Under the pieces are notes generated by a model, which searched no databases, was not told the origin of the DNA, and saw only the letters and a list, made by a program, of their open reading frames with translations. 26,444 bases of DNA. It comes from Lachnospiraceae bacterium (GTDB lineage: Bacteria > Bacillota > Clostridia > Lachnospirales > Lachnospiraceae). The stretch spans positions 1 through 26,444 of the forward strand of contig JAJBTR010000116.1 in NCBI GenBank assembly GCA_020860745.1, in the 5' to 3' direction. Shown piece after piece: positions 1 through 7,155 of the stretch. A program made the translations under genes and the position numbers. How positions within the stretch are numbered: the first letter of the stretch is position 1; the number at the start of each line of letters is the position of its first letter.

Positions 1-119
1 GCATATTTCTCTTTCATCATATGATAATCTTCGCGAAACTCCGTGCTGTCCTTGGCAGAAATTATGTCCTGTCCGTCCGGATCATACTCCCCGCAGACGC
101 GGATCATACAGGCGCCCAC
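1..119 (-). pseudogene. 3' continuation of the Na/Pi cotransporter frame beyond an in-frame TAA
   Basis: Immediately after the TAA stop of the cotransporter (120-122), the same frame stays open to the window edge. It reads VGACMIRVCGEYDPDGQ, then a polar stretch ending HMMKEKY. Clostridial Na/Pi cotransporters usually carry a PhoU-like tail of the form DHCSN-[VI]-x-x-C-[ML]-I, followed by an acidic segment and a final KY. Here DHSS-stop-VGACMIRV matches that pattern with the stop at the Asn position. I read this as the normal C-terminal end of the protein, cut off by a nonsense codon. The last few codons lie outside the window. That the stretch continues the same gene is inference from remembered family sequence. 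Confidence 0.6.
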
Positions 120-1760
120 TTAGGAAGAGTGATCCAGAACATGCTCAAATGCGGTGATGATATCCTCCAGCACCAGTCCGGCCTCCATGGAACACTGTCC
201 GTGCCGGAGCCGATCCACATGCCGCTGCCGCAATTCCACACTCATGCTGTCCGTTGCTTTCTCATAAGCCTCTATACTCTTTGCCATAATCAGATCTGTA
301 TAACGAAAAGCCTGAATCGTATGATTAAAAATATCCTGTGCGGCGGATGCGTAGACCATCAGTTCCCGCATGCCCGTGTCGGAAATCCGGATTCCACGTT
401 CATGAAGCTCCAGCGCCGACCGACGGACAGCGGAAACATTGTCCGCAATCCGCTCAAAATCCCGGATACACTGCAGCATGACGGATACCTGCCGGCTGTC
501 CTCCACAGAGAGGCTTTTGCCGCTGATTTTCATCAGGTAACCGCTCAGCGCTTCATCATACCGGGCTGCCTGCCGCTCCATATGCTCCACCTGTTCCGCT
601 TTTTCTGCGGAATAATCCACCAGGAGCTCTAAACTCAGGCTCAGTGCATCCCGGTCCCGCTCCGCCATCCGCACCGTAGTATCCCTGCAGATTTTTACGG
701 CAAACGCCGGTTTTTCCAGGAAACGGTCGTCCAGAACCGCCAGTTCCCGGGATGTAGTTCCCAATTCCGGTTCTTTGCCGTCTCTGTCCGGAATCGTCAT
801 GACAGCAAGCTTTACCAACAGATTGGCAAACGGGAACCATGCGGCACAGCATCCGATATTAAACAGACTGTGTACCACTGCGATACCCGCTGCGTTCGCT
901 GCGTGGTTCATAAAGTCAAAACCGACCGCCGCATTCAGAATGTAAAACACCGCCATAAACACAATCGTGCCGATCAGATTAAAGTACAGGTGTATCATGG
1001 AGGCCCGCTTTGCGTTCCGCCCCGCTCCGACGGCTGAAATCAGCGCCGTCACGCAGGTGCCGATGTTCTGGCCCATGATAATCGGAAGCGCCACACTGTA
1101 GGGTATGGCGCCCGTCGCACAAAGCGCCTGCAAGATACCGATGGACGCTGAAGAACTCTGAATCACTGCGGTCAGAAGCGCCCCGGCCAGCACACCCAGA
1201 AACGGGTTGGAAAACATCGTCAGGATGGAGGTGAAGCGCTCATTGTCTGCCAGCGGCTCCACTGCATCGCTCATGGTCGTCATTCCGAACATCAGCACCG
1301 CGAATCCCAGAAGAATCATGCCGATGTCTTTTTTCCTCTCATTCTGTTTCGCCGTCATGGTCAGCACAATTCCGATCACCGCCAGAATCGGGGAAAAAGA
1401 AGATGGCTTCAACATGGAAATCAGGATACCGCTGCCGCTGATGCCGGTCAACGACAGAAGCCATGAGGTGACCGTCGTGCCGATATTGGCTCCCATGATC
1501 ACACCCACGGCCTGCGTAAGATTCATAATACCGGAGTTGACAAAACCGATGACCATGACCGTCGTCGCCGAGGAAGACTGAATGACCGCCGTCACCGCCG
1601 TACCCAGAAGTACTGCCTTGAGCCGGTTAGAGGTCAGCTTCTCTAAAATACTGTCCAGCCTGCCTCCGGACACCTTGACCAGACCGTCGCCCATGGTATT
1701 CATTCCAAACAAAAACATAGCAAGGCCGCCGACTAATATCAATACGGAAAAAATATTCAT
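120..1760 (-). CDS. Na/Pi cotransporter family protein (NptA/YjbB type) with PhoU-like C-terminal domain
   Basis: This is a 546-residue membrane protein of the PNaS family, which moves inorganic phosphate across the cytoplasmic membrane with sodium. Two inverted-topology halves each carry the diagnostic QSSS motif (residues about 61-64 and 201-204) followed by GxNIGT (about 90-96 and 230-236). From about residue 350 a helical PhoU-like domain follows. The ATG at 1760 is chosen because AGGAG sits five bases upstream and the protein then begins MNIFSVLILVGG, as in the family. The longer open frame to 1937 runs through an inverted repeat and is not real coding sequence. The gene is last in the phosphate cluster, about 300 bases after phoU, with Pho-box-like repeats in that gap. 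The TAA at 120 looks premature, because family-like sequence continues in the same frame to base 1. Loss of about 40 residues from the regulatory tail might be tolerated. Confidence 0.85.
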   Translation of the reverse strand: MNIFSVLILVGGLAMFLFGMNTMGDGLVKVSGGRLDSILEKLTSNRLKAVLLGTAVTAVIQSSSATTVMVIGFVNSGIMNLTQAVGVIMGANIGTTVTSWLLSLTGISGSGILISMLKPSSFSPILAVIGIVLTMTAKQNERKKDIGMILLGFAVLMFGMTTMSDAVEPLADNERFTSILTMFSNPFLGVLAGALLTAVIQSSSASIGILQALCATGAIPYSVALPIIMGQNIGTCVTALISAVGAGRNAKRASMIHLYFNLIGTIVFMAVFYILNAAVGFDFMNHAANAAGIAVVHSLFNIGCCAAWFPFANLLVKLAVMTIPDRDGKEPELGTTSRELAVLDDRFLEKPAFAVKICRDTTVRMAERDRDALSLSLELLVDYSAEKAEQVEHMERQAARYDEALSGYLMKISGKSLSVEDSRQVSVMLQCIRDFERIADNVSAVRRSALELHERGIRISDTGMRELMVYASAAQDIFNHTIQAFRYTDLIMAKSIEAYEKATDSMSVELRQRHVDRLRHGQCSMEAGLVLEDIITAFEHVLDHSS

Positions 1761-1820
1761 AAGGACTCCTTCTCCCCGCCTTTCCATGGCGGCAGGGATT
1801 TTTCGCAGACTACATTTTAT

Positions 1821-1981
1821 GTAATTATTCAGAACCAGGCTCGAAAATGCTATGGGTCTGCCCCGCGGGTACATTTCCTCGCTGTCGCGTTCTCGCCAGA
1901 TAAATTTGTGCAAAAAACAGCTTACGAATGCAAGCATCCGACACTGTTTTTTTACAAATTTGCCTGGTTCTGAACAATTAC
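1821..1981. repeat. 161-base inverted-repeat element between phoU and the cotransporter gene
   Basis: Twenty-base ends at 1821-1840 and 1962-1981 are inverted copies matching at 19 of 20 positions; the shared core is TTCAGAACCAGGC. Inside, 1902-1920 and 1944-1961 form a second inverted pair (AAATTTGT, an A-rich run, then ACAG) differing by a single-base indel. The size and terminal repeats fit a small non-autonomous mobile element or a REP-like intergenic palindrome. It lies between the Pho-box repeats and the start codon, so it would be transcribed in the leader of the cotransporter mRNA. No transposase is encoded. Confidence 0.7.
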
Positions 1982-1986
1982 CATTT

Positions 1987-2057
1987 TGTAAATTTCTTTT
2001 ACATTGTAAAATGCTTATGTAAAATCCAAAGGGTCCACTATGTAAAGTTTACGTAAA
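1987..2057 (-). promoter_or_regulatory. Pho-box-like TTTACA cluster upstream of the cotransporter gene
   Basis: On the minus strand TTTACA occurs at 2041-2046, 2018-2023, 2005-2010 and 1987-1992, with a variant TTTACG at 2052-2057. The 2052 and 2041 copies are spaced exactly 11 bases apart. Direct repeats of TT(A/T)ACA at 11-base spacing are the known PhoP operator form in Gram-positive bacteria. The position after phoU and before the cotransporter suggests a second phosphate-starvation promoter within the cluster. No clear -10 box is assigned. Confidence 0.5.
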
Positions 2058-2062
2058 TTATT

Positions 2063-2704
2063 TTACCGCCGTTCACCGCTGATCGTATAAATCACCCACT
2101 TGGCAATATTCTCCGCATGATCCCCGATCCGCTCAAAATATTTGGAAACCAGAAGAAGATCGGCCGCCGCTTCCGTGTAATCCGTCTTATCCTGAATCAG
2201 GCGAATCAGCGTCCGCTTTGCCTCAAGGAAAAGCTCATCCATCACATCATCCCGCTGTACGACTTCCTCAGCCTTTTCCATATCCCGGTTGACAAAAGCC
2301 TGGATTGCATCCACGACCATGATCATGCTCTCCGCGGCCATCTTCTTAATCACTTCCATCTCCGGAAGATCCCGGGCATCCGACAGATAACTCGAGATTT
2401 CTGAAATGTCGGCCGCCTGATCGCCGATCCTCTCCATATCCGCTACCATACGAAGCGCCGCGGAAACCAGCCGCAGATCCGACGCCACCGGCTGCTGTTT
2501 CATCAGAAGCTTCATGCAAAGAGCCTCAATGTCACGCATCTGGTGATCAATATCATTGTCATACTCCATGTTGCTCTTCGCCTTGTCCACATCATGGTGG
2601 ACAATGGCATCGATGGCGTACTCAATCGCCTGCTCCACCATGTGACCCATCGTGATCAGCTCGCCGTTCAGCTCATTGAGTTGCTTGTCAAAGTAATTTC
2701 TCAT
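2063..2704 (-). CDS. phoU: phosphate signalling complex protein PhoU
   Basis: The 213-residue cytoplasmic all-helical protein begins MRNYFDKQLNELNGELITMG. It contains two PhoU three-helix repeats, each with the acidic ExxxD-type metal-binding pattern: VDKAKSNMEYDNDIDHQM in the first and MEKAEEVVQRDDVMDELF in the second. ERIGDQAADI and ERIGDHAENI follow as the paired repeat-terminal motifs. PhoU links the Pst transporter to the PhoR/PhoP sensor system and damps the phosphate-starvation response; this is family knowledge. The ATG at 2704 has AAAGGA upstream at normal spacing. It follows pstB after about 217 bases filled with a repeat cluster. Length is normal for the family. No phoR or phoP lies in this window. 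Confidence 0.95.
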   Translation of the reverse strand: MRNYFDKQLNELNGELITMGHMVEQAIEYAIDAIVHHDVDKAKSNMEYDNDIDHQMRDIEALCMKLLMKQQPVASDLRLVSAALRMVADMERIGDQAADISEISSYLSDARDLPEMEVIKKMAAESMIMVVDAIQAFVNRDMEKAEEVVQRDDVMDELFLEAKRTLIRLIQDKTDYTEAAADLLLVSKYFERIGDHAENIAKWVIYTISGERR

Positions 2705-2722
2705 GTTAATTCCTTTCTTTTT

Positions 2723-2915
2723 GTTGCAAACTCCTCATCACCCACGGCGGGGTGCTCAGGAAAACAATTTCACCCGACGTCAGCTTTCGTTGCGAAACTC
2801 TCTCAACCGCCTTTTGCGGAGTGTTCGGGAAAAAACAATTCACGATGGCACTTTCCCGTGCCCGAGTGAATTCGTTTTTTTCGAGCGCCCTCATAACCCT
2901 GGCAAGTTTCGCAGC
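2723..2915. repeat. cluster of three related ~55-base repeat units between pstB and phoU
   Basis: The pstB-phoU gap is built from three degenerate copies of one unit. Copy 1 (plus, about 2723-2776) starts GTTGCAAACT and ends AAAACAATTTCACCCG. Copy 2 (plus, about 2789-2847) starts GTTGCGAAACT and ends AAAAAACAATTCACG. Copy 3 (minus, about 2915-2862) starts GCTGCGAAACT and ends AAAACGAATTCACTCG. Each has G(T/C)(G/T)(T/C)TC just before the A-run. Copies 2 and 3 face each other, so AATTCAC/GTGAATT and GGCAC/GTGCC can pair into a hairpin at about 2838-2873. No open frame of interest lies here. Confidence 0.55.
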
Positions 2916-2921
2916 CAACAA

Positions 2922-3677
2922 TCACCCGAACCTGCCGGTAATGTAATCCTCCGTCTTCTTATTGGTAGGCATGGAGAAAATCCGGTCCGTCTGCCCATAC
3001 TCGATCAGGTCTCCCAGGAGGAAGAACGCCGTCTGGTCAGATACACGAACCGCCTGCTGCATATTATGTGTCACCATCACGATGGTATACTGTTTTTTCA
3101 GTTCCATCACCAGATCCTCAATCTTGGATGTGGAAATCGGATCCAGCGCGGAGGTAGACTCATCCATCAGAAGCACTTCGGGCTGAACTGCCAGCGCACG
3201 CGCGATGCAGATTCTCTGCTGCTGTCCGCCGGAAACCGCAAGAGCGCTCTTTTTCAGTGAATCCTTCACCTCATCCCAGATGGCCGCATCTCGCAGGGAC
3301 TGCTCCACAATCTCATCCAGCTTTGCTTTCGCATGGATGCCGTGGGTCCTGGGACCGAAAGCCACATTGTCATAAATGCTCATGGGGAAAGGATTGGCTT
3401 TCTGGAATACCATGCCGACTCTCTTGCGCAGCAGGTTTACATCCATATTTTTCTCATAAATATCCTCGCCATCCAGAGAAATCCGTCCATCAATCCGACA
3501 TCCCTCAATCAGGTCATTCATGCGGTTTAATGATTTCAAAAGCGTCGACTTTCCGCAGCCGGAAGGTCCGATAAACGCAGTAATCTGATTTTCCTGGATC
3601 TCCAGGTTAATATTTTTCAGAGCATGAAAATCCGAATAATGGAGATTCATGTTTTCTACGGTCATTTTTATACTCAC
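2922..3677 (-). CDS. pstB: phosphate ABC transporter ATP-binding protein PstB
   Basis: This is the cytoplasmic ATPase of the PstSCAB high-affinity phosphate importer, 251 residues and full length. Visible motifs are Walker [10 protein letters not shown] (37-45), Q-loop at Q92, signature SGGQQQR (149-155), Walker B LLMDE (169-173), D-loop SALDP and switch histidine in THNMQQA (204). The pattern [15 protein letters not shown] after the Q-loop is typical of PstB. I take the GTG at 3677 as start because AAGGAAG lies about seven bases upstream. The ATG at 3665 (MTVENMN) is 12 bases further from it. The gene is separated from pstA by 285 bases holding an inverted-repeat element, unlike the tight pstC-pstA junction. 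Confidence 0.95.
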   Translation of the reverse strand: MSIKMTVENMNLHYSDFHALKNINLEIQENQITAFIGPSGCGKSTLLKSLNRMNDLIEGCRIDGRISLDGEDIYEKNMDVNLLRKRVGMVFQKANPFPMSIYDNVAFGPRTHGIHAKAKLDEIVEQSLRDAAIWDEVKDSLKKSALAVSGGQQQRICIARALAVQPEVLLMDESTSALDPISTSKIEDLVMELKKQYTIVMVTHNMQQAVRVSDQTAFFLLGDLIEYGQTDRIFSMPTNKKTEDYITGRFG

Positions 3678-3802
3678 TATTCTTCTTCCTTTACATATCT
3701 AGTCTGTTCGTAACTGTTTCGTACACTCATTTCCCGAGACACACCTCTCCCGAATCACTGCAGTTATTCCGGGTAAAATACGCATCGCCTGCTATCCGCC
3801 GT

Positions 3803-3965
3803 TAGTGTATCGTCTCGTAATTAACCGGGTTTTATGCGCAGAATGTTTTTCTGAGAGTGCATCTCAAAAAACGGAGGCGTAGCGGGCTACGTCGAGTATT
3901 TTTGAAATGTGCTATCAGGAAAACAGGCAAGTATACAGTCCAGTTAATTCGATGACGATACACTA
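3803..3965. repeat. 163-base palindromic element between pstA and pstB, overlapping the pstA stop codon
   Basis: The outer arms at about 3803-3828 and 3941-3965 are inverted copies: TAGTGTATCGTC is perfect over 12 bases, then ATTAAC and GG follow after a short indel. A nested arm pair, CTGAGAGTGCATCTC at about 3851 onward and its imperfect complement ending ATGTGCTATCAG near 3918, surrounds a perfect inner hairpin CGTAGC-GG-GCTACG near 3887. The right arm contains the pstA TAG stop (3963-3965). The nested palindromes and outer terminal repeats resemble a small MITE or a cruciform-forming repeat. The rest of the 285-base gap (3678-3802) shows nothing I can name apart from the pstB ribosome binding site. 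Confidence 0.65.
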
Positions 3966-4799
3966 GTCTTTCTTCATCAGGTTGGCCAGCCGGTCTGACA
4001 GTACATTGATAATCAGCACCATCACAAGCAGAATAACCGCCGTCGCAAATGCCTGATCTGTGTGCAGCCCCTCCTGGGAAAGCACATACATGTGTACCGC
4101 CAGCGTACGTCCGGAGGAGAAGATGTTTTTCGGCAGTTCCGCCACAGTTCCGGCCGTGTAAATCAGCGCCGCCGTCTCGCCCGCGATACGCCCGGTCGCC
4201 AGAATGACGCCGGATAAAATGCCCGGAACAGCGCTCGGCAGAACGATGCGGAACACAGTCCGCAGCTTTCCGGCACCCAGCCCGAAGCTTCCCTCACGAA
4301 AACTGTGCGGAACAGCAAGCAGCGCCTCCTCCGTCGTGCGCAGCACCGTAGGCAACACCATGATCGCCACAGTCAGGATGCCCGCAAGAAGCGAATAGGA
4401 CATTTTAAAAAAGTTTACAAAAAACAGCATTCCGAAAAGGCCGTACACAATGGACGGGATACCGGTCAGCGTCTCCGCCATCATCCGGATCACTTTTACC
4501 AGCTTGTTTCCCTTTTTCGCGTATTCCACCAGATAAATCGCGGAGAACACGCCCACCGGAACAGAGATGAGCAGCGCCACGCCAATCATAATCAGAGTGT
4601 TGATGATGGACGGGAGCATGGACACATTATCCGATGTGTACTTCAGGGAAAACAGATCCGGCGTGAGATTCGGAATCCCTTTTACCAGTATGTATACGAT
4701 CAGGTAACCCAGCATGAAAATGGTAAACACCGCCGCCGCGTAAACCAGGATTTTCAGAATGAGGGAACCCGAATAGATTTTTTTCTTTGTCGTTGTCAT
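3963..4799 (-). CDS. pstA: phosphate ABC transporter permease PstA
   Basis: This 278-residue inner-membrane permease forms the phosphate channel with PstC. About six hydrophobic segments are visible, starting with ILVYAAAVFTIFMLGYLIVY at about residues 15-34. The ABC-permease EAA loop is EGSFGLGAGKLRTVFRIVLP followed by GRIAGETAALIYTAG, the pattern characteristic of PstA. The ATG at 4799 overlaps the pstC stop by four bases (ATGA), indicating translational coupling. The C-terminus ends LMKKD, and its TAG stop lies inside the right arm of an inverted repeat. The original last residues may therefore have been replaced by the element, though the length is normal for the family. Confidence 0.95.
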   Translation of the reverse strand: MTTTKKKIYSGSLILKILVYAAAVFTIFMLGYLIVYILVKGIPNLTPDLFSLKYTSDNVSMLPSIINTLIMIGVALLISVPVGVFSAIYLVEYAKKGNKLVKVIRMMAETLTGIPSIVYGLFGMLFFVNFFKMSYSLLAGILTVAIMVLPTVLRTTEEALLAVPHSFREGSFGLGAGKLRTVFRIVLPSAVPGILSGVILATGRIAGETAALIYTAGTVAELPKNIFSSGRTLAVHMYVLSQEGLHTDQAFATAVILLVMVLIINVLSDRLANLMKKD

Positions 4800-5653
4800 G
4801 ACGCCGCCTGCTCTCCTTTCCCTTTAATGATGTTAAATACCAGGTTTATGATCAGAATGAACACAAACAGCACCACGCCCGTGGCGATCAGCGCCTCACG
4901 GTGCAGGCCGGTGGAGTAACCCATCTCCAGCACGACGTTCGTCGTCAGTGTGCGGACGCCCTGCAGGATGCCGCCCGGCATACGCGCCTGGTTTCCTGCC
5001 ACCATGACCACGGCCATCGTCTCACCGATCGCACGGCCGATTCCGAGGACGACGCCGGCCAGAATACCGGATTTTGCCGCCGGAATCACGCAGCGGAAGA
5101 TGCTGGCCTCATTCGTGGCTCCCAGCGCCAGCGCGCCCTCGTAGTAAGCAGGGTCCACCGCACGGATGGAAGTCTCCGTCACGCCGATGATCGTAGGCAG
5201 AATCATGATGCCCAGCAGAAACGATGCGGTCAGGATGCTCATACCGTTCCCGCCAAACATACTGCGGACAACGGGGACGATCACCATCAGTCCGAAAAAG
5301 CCATATACAACAGAAGGAATGCCCGCCAGCAGATCTGTTGCCGGCTTTATAACCCGATATAGTTTCTTCGGACAATACCGTGCAAGAAACACTGCGGCGA
5401 AAATGCCGACCGGTACGCCCAGCGCAATCGCCCCGCCCGTGATATACAGGCTGCCGACGATCAACGCGAAAAAACCGTATTTATCATAGCCCGCTTTCCA
5501 GGTAGTTACGCCCAGGAACTTGAAAAGTCCGATCTCTTTCATTGCAGGGATGCCGTTGATGAAAAGAAAAACACAGATGCAGGCAACCGCCAGAATGGAA
5601 ATGCAGGCAACAATCAGAAAGATAATCTCAAAAACTTTTTCTTTTACTTTCAT
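4796..5653 (-). CDS. pstC: phosphate ABC transporter permease PstC
   Basis: This 285-residue membrane permease is the partner of PstA. It begins MKVKEKVFEIIFLIVACISI, with an N-terminal membrane segment, then several more. The EAA loop EGALALGATNEASIFRCVIP and the following GIGRAIGETMAV are typical of PstC. The ATG at 5653 has GAGG five to six bases upstream. The open frame extends to 5704, but those extra codons run into an inverted repeat and have no ribosome binding site, so I reject them. It follows pstS after about 250 bases occupied by a repeat element and overlaps pstA by four bases. Confidence 0.95.
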   Translation of the reverse strand: MKVKEKVFEIIFLIVACISILAVACICVFLFINGIPAMKEIGLFKFLGVTTWKAGYDKYGFFALIVGSLYITGGAIALGVPVGIFAAVFLARYCPKKLYRVIKPATDLLAGIPSVVYGFFGLMVIVPVVRSMFGGNGMSILTASFLLGIMILPTIIGVTETSIRAVDPAYYEGALALGATNEASIFRCVIPAAKSGILAGVVLGIGRAIGETMAVVMVAGNQARMPGGILQGVRTLTTNVVLEMGYSTGLHREALIATGVVLFVFILIINLVFNIIKGKGEQAAS

Positions 5654-5680
5654 AGTAACCTCGATTATATGAATAGTCAG

Positions 5681-5866
5681 TGAAATCGGGTGTCCGTCTT
5701 TCAAGCAGACACGTTGATTTTCCTGCTTTCCTCCGCCGCCTGTTGCTCACTGTTTCCTCAAACTCGCACGTATCGTGCTAAAACATGCTTCAACAGCGAG
5801 CGCTATGCTCGGAAAGGCTTCGAAAAGCTGCCTAAAGTCTTCCTGAAAGACGGACATCCGATCTCA
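5681..5866. repeat. ~186-base inverted-repeat element between pstS and pstC
   Basis: Arms at 5681-5703 and 5844-5866 are inverted copies with two or three mismatches; the shared core is TGTCCGTCTTTCA. The interior holds smaller perfect hairpins: GCACG-TAT-CGTGC at 5766-5778 and CGAGC-GCTAT-GCTCG at 5797-5811. It starts 28 bases upstream of the pstC start codon and ends 38 bases short of the pstS stop. The pstS coding sequence appears truncated on that side, so the true element may reach to about 5920. It could act as an attenuator or mRNA-stability hairpin after pstS, or be a decayed mobile element. Confidence 0.65.
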
Positions 5867-5904
5867 TCTATACGTCTTATGCTGATTTACTATATGTATA
5901 CCGT

Positions 5905-6732
5905 TCAGCTTATACACAAGCCAGCCATACCGATGTCGCAGGTGCCTTCGATCGCGTTTGTGATACCTGTAGTGGAATCACTGGTCTGAATCTCAACGGT
6001 CGCGTCAGGGTTGATCTCCTCATAAGCCTCTTTCAGCTTCTCCATAACCGGAGATACGCTGGAGGAACCTGCCACGGAAATGCTGCCGGATGCTCCGCTG
6101 CTCTCAAAAGCTTCCCCTTCCGCAACCTCAATGTATCCATTCTCAGAAATGACCGCCTGGCCATCCGCGCTCATGATGTAATCGATGAAGTCCTGTGCCA
6201 CATCACTCAGATTATCCTGGGTTACGATGTTGAACGGACGAGCAACCGCATAGGAACCGTCGGCAACATTTTCTACCGTCGCATCCACGCCGTCGATCTG
6301 TACTGCCTTCACGGAATCATTTAAGGAACCCAAAGAGCAGTAACCGATTGCATAGGTATCGCCGGCTACGGTGGACATCATAACCTCTGTGTTGTTGGTG
6401 ATGGTCGCATCCACAGTGGTCATGTCCTCTTTCTCGCCATCCTCGTTCTTTACTTCAATACCGAATAATTCGATGAACGCGCCTCTTGTACCGGAACCAT
6501 CCTCACGGGATAATACGGTGATTGCGGAGGATGTGTCAAAATCAGAGGAAGCTTCCTCTGCGGTGTCATCCGTCTCTTCCGCCTCTTCCGTGTCCGCTGC
6601 TGCGGAACTAGCCCCGGTGGTTGTAGTGTCCTCTGTGGCGGAATCGGAAGAAGTGCTTCCGCATCCAGCCAACGCCATACTTCCTACTACCGCGGCACTA
6701 AGCACCAGTGCCATCATTTTTTTGAACTTCAT
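5905..6732 (-). CDS. pstS: phosphate-binding lipoprotein PstS, domain-permuted and apparently truncated at the C-terminus
   Basis: This 275-residue extracytoplasmic lipoprotein delivers phosphate to PstCA. A signal peptide ends in the lipobox LAGC (Cys 24), followed by a low-complexity acidic Ser/Thr/Glu linker (about 25-64). The domain order is permuted relative to classical PstS. SREDGSGTRGAF, the phosphate-binding SGT loop near 80-82, comes first. VAGSSSVSPVMEKL, normally near the N-terminus, is at about 220. The permutation itself is shared by other Lachnospiraceae proteins as I remember them. The end TCDIGMAGLCIS-stop is abrupt: the family normally continues GMASR(D/E)LK and about 60 more residues completing the first lobe. 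The loss removes the residue position equivalent to Asp56 of E. coli PstS. The ATG at 6732 has AAAGGAG upstream. Whether the product is active is uncertain. Confidence 0.85.
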   Translation of the reverse strand: MKFKKMMALVLSAAVVGSMALAGCGSTSSDSATEDTTTTGASSAAADTEEAEETDDTAEEASSDFDTSSAITVLSREDGSGTRGAFIELFGIEVKNEDGEKEDMTTVDATITNNTEVMMSTVAGDTYAIGYCSLGSLNDSVKAVQIDGVDATVENVADGSYAVARPFNIVTQDNLSDVAQDFIDYIMSADGQAVISENGYIEVAEGEAFESSGASGSISVAGSSSVSPVMEKLKEAYEEINPDATVEIQTSDSTTGITNAIEGTCDIGMAGLCIS

Positions 6733-6856
6733 TTTCTGTCTCCTTTTTTTTCTAATCTTTTTTAGCTGCAAAAGCGCCGTCCGGTCCGCCAGCTTTCTCT
6801 GAGAAGACGGGACATGTGAAAACGCAGATGCATCATCTATGTTACAAGGAGGATAT

Positions 6857-6907
6857 TAACAAGGCTATGTAAAATACAAAATCCCGCGGCGGTAAAATGT
6901 CTGTAAA
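6857..6907 (-). promoter_or_regulatory. Pho-box-like repeats upstream of pstS
   Basis: On the minus strand TTTACA at 6902-6907 is followed 11 bases later by TTTACC at 6891-6896. A second pair follows: TTTACA at 6868-6873 and TTGTTA at 6857-6862, also 11 bases apart. This matches the PhoP operator format (TT-x-ACA repeats every 11 bases) and resembles the cluster upstream of the cotransporter gene. It sits after the purL terminator and about 125 bases before the pstS start. PhoP-activated promoters often lack a good -35 box, and I cannot fix the -10. No other gene was seen in 6733-6954. Confidence 0.55.
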
Positions 6908-6954
6908 GGTTTTGTGGGACTCCATGGCGAAATACAACATTACTTTACATAAGG

Positions 6955-6996
6955 AAAAAGCCCTGCACCCTGGGACTGTATCCCGGAATACAGGAC
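6955..6996 (-). terminator. intrinsic terminator after purL
   Basis: On the minus strand GTCCTGTA pairs with TGCAGGGC (with G-U pairs). The inner CC-GGGA and TCCC-A-GG extend the stem, and TTTTT follows directly. An alternative smaller hairpin CTGTAT-TCCGGG-ATACAG overlaps it. The position between the purL side and the pstS Pho boxes separates the two transcription units. Confidence 0.7.
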
Positions 6997-7017
6997 TTCT
7001 GACTCTGACTCTCTTAT

Positions 7018-7155
7018 TCAGAAATCATTTCTCACTGTTTTTTCTTTTGGCTTGTACTGCTCCTCACCCGTTTCAATATAAAGCATAAAATCATTTATTT
7101 TTTTTTCATCCCACCCATCTGCTCTCAGACCCAGAATAATTCTAGCAATTTCTTT
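7018..7155 (-). pseudogene. small coding remnant of unknown family downstream of purL
   Basis: An open frame of 45 codons reads KEIARIILGLRADGWDEKKI, then NDFMLYIETGEEQYKPKEK, ending VRNDF-stop. The residue pattern (alternating hydrophobics, GW, acidic end) is protein-like and far from random. I recall small clostridial proteins with a similar IxGLRADGW...FxLYIETGEE pattern but cannot name the family. There is no ATG, GTG or TTG at the front. A stop lies directly upstream, and a neighbouring frame is open just before an A-run, as if a base had been lost there. It lies 81 bases beyond the purL stop and before the terminator. Most likely it is the 3' end of a decayed gene; a non-canonical ATT start cannot be excluded. 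The rest of 6997-7236 shows nothing else. Confidence 0.4.

Noticed and set aside
1761..1937. An open-frame extension adding 59 residues to the front of the cotransporter
   Set aside because: It runs through the inverted-repeat element, and the ATG at 1760 has a good ribosome binding site and the family's normal N-terminus.
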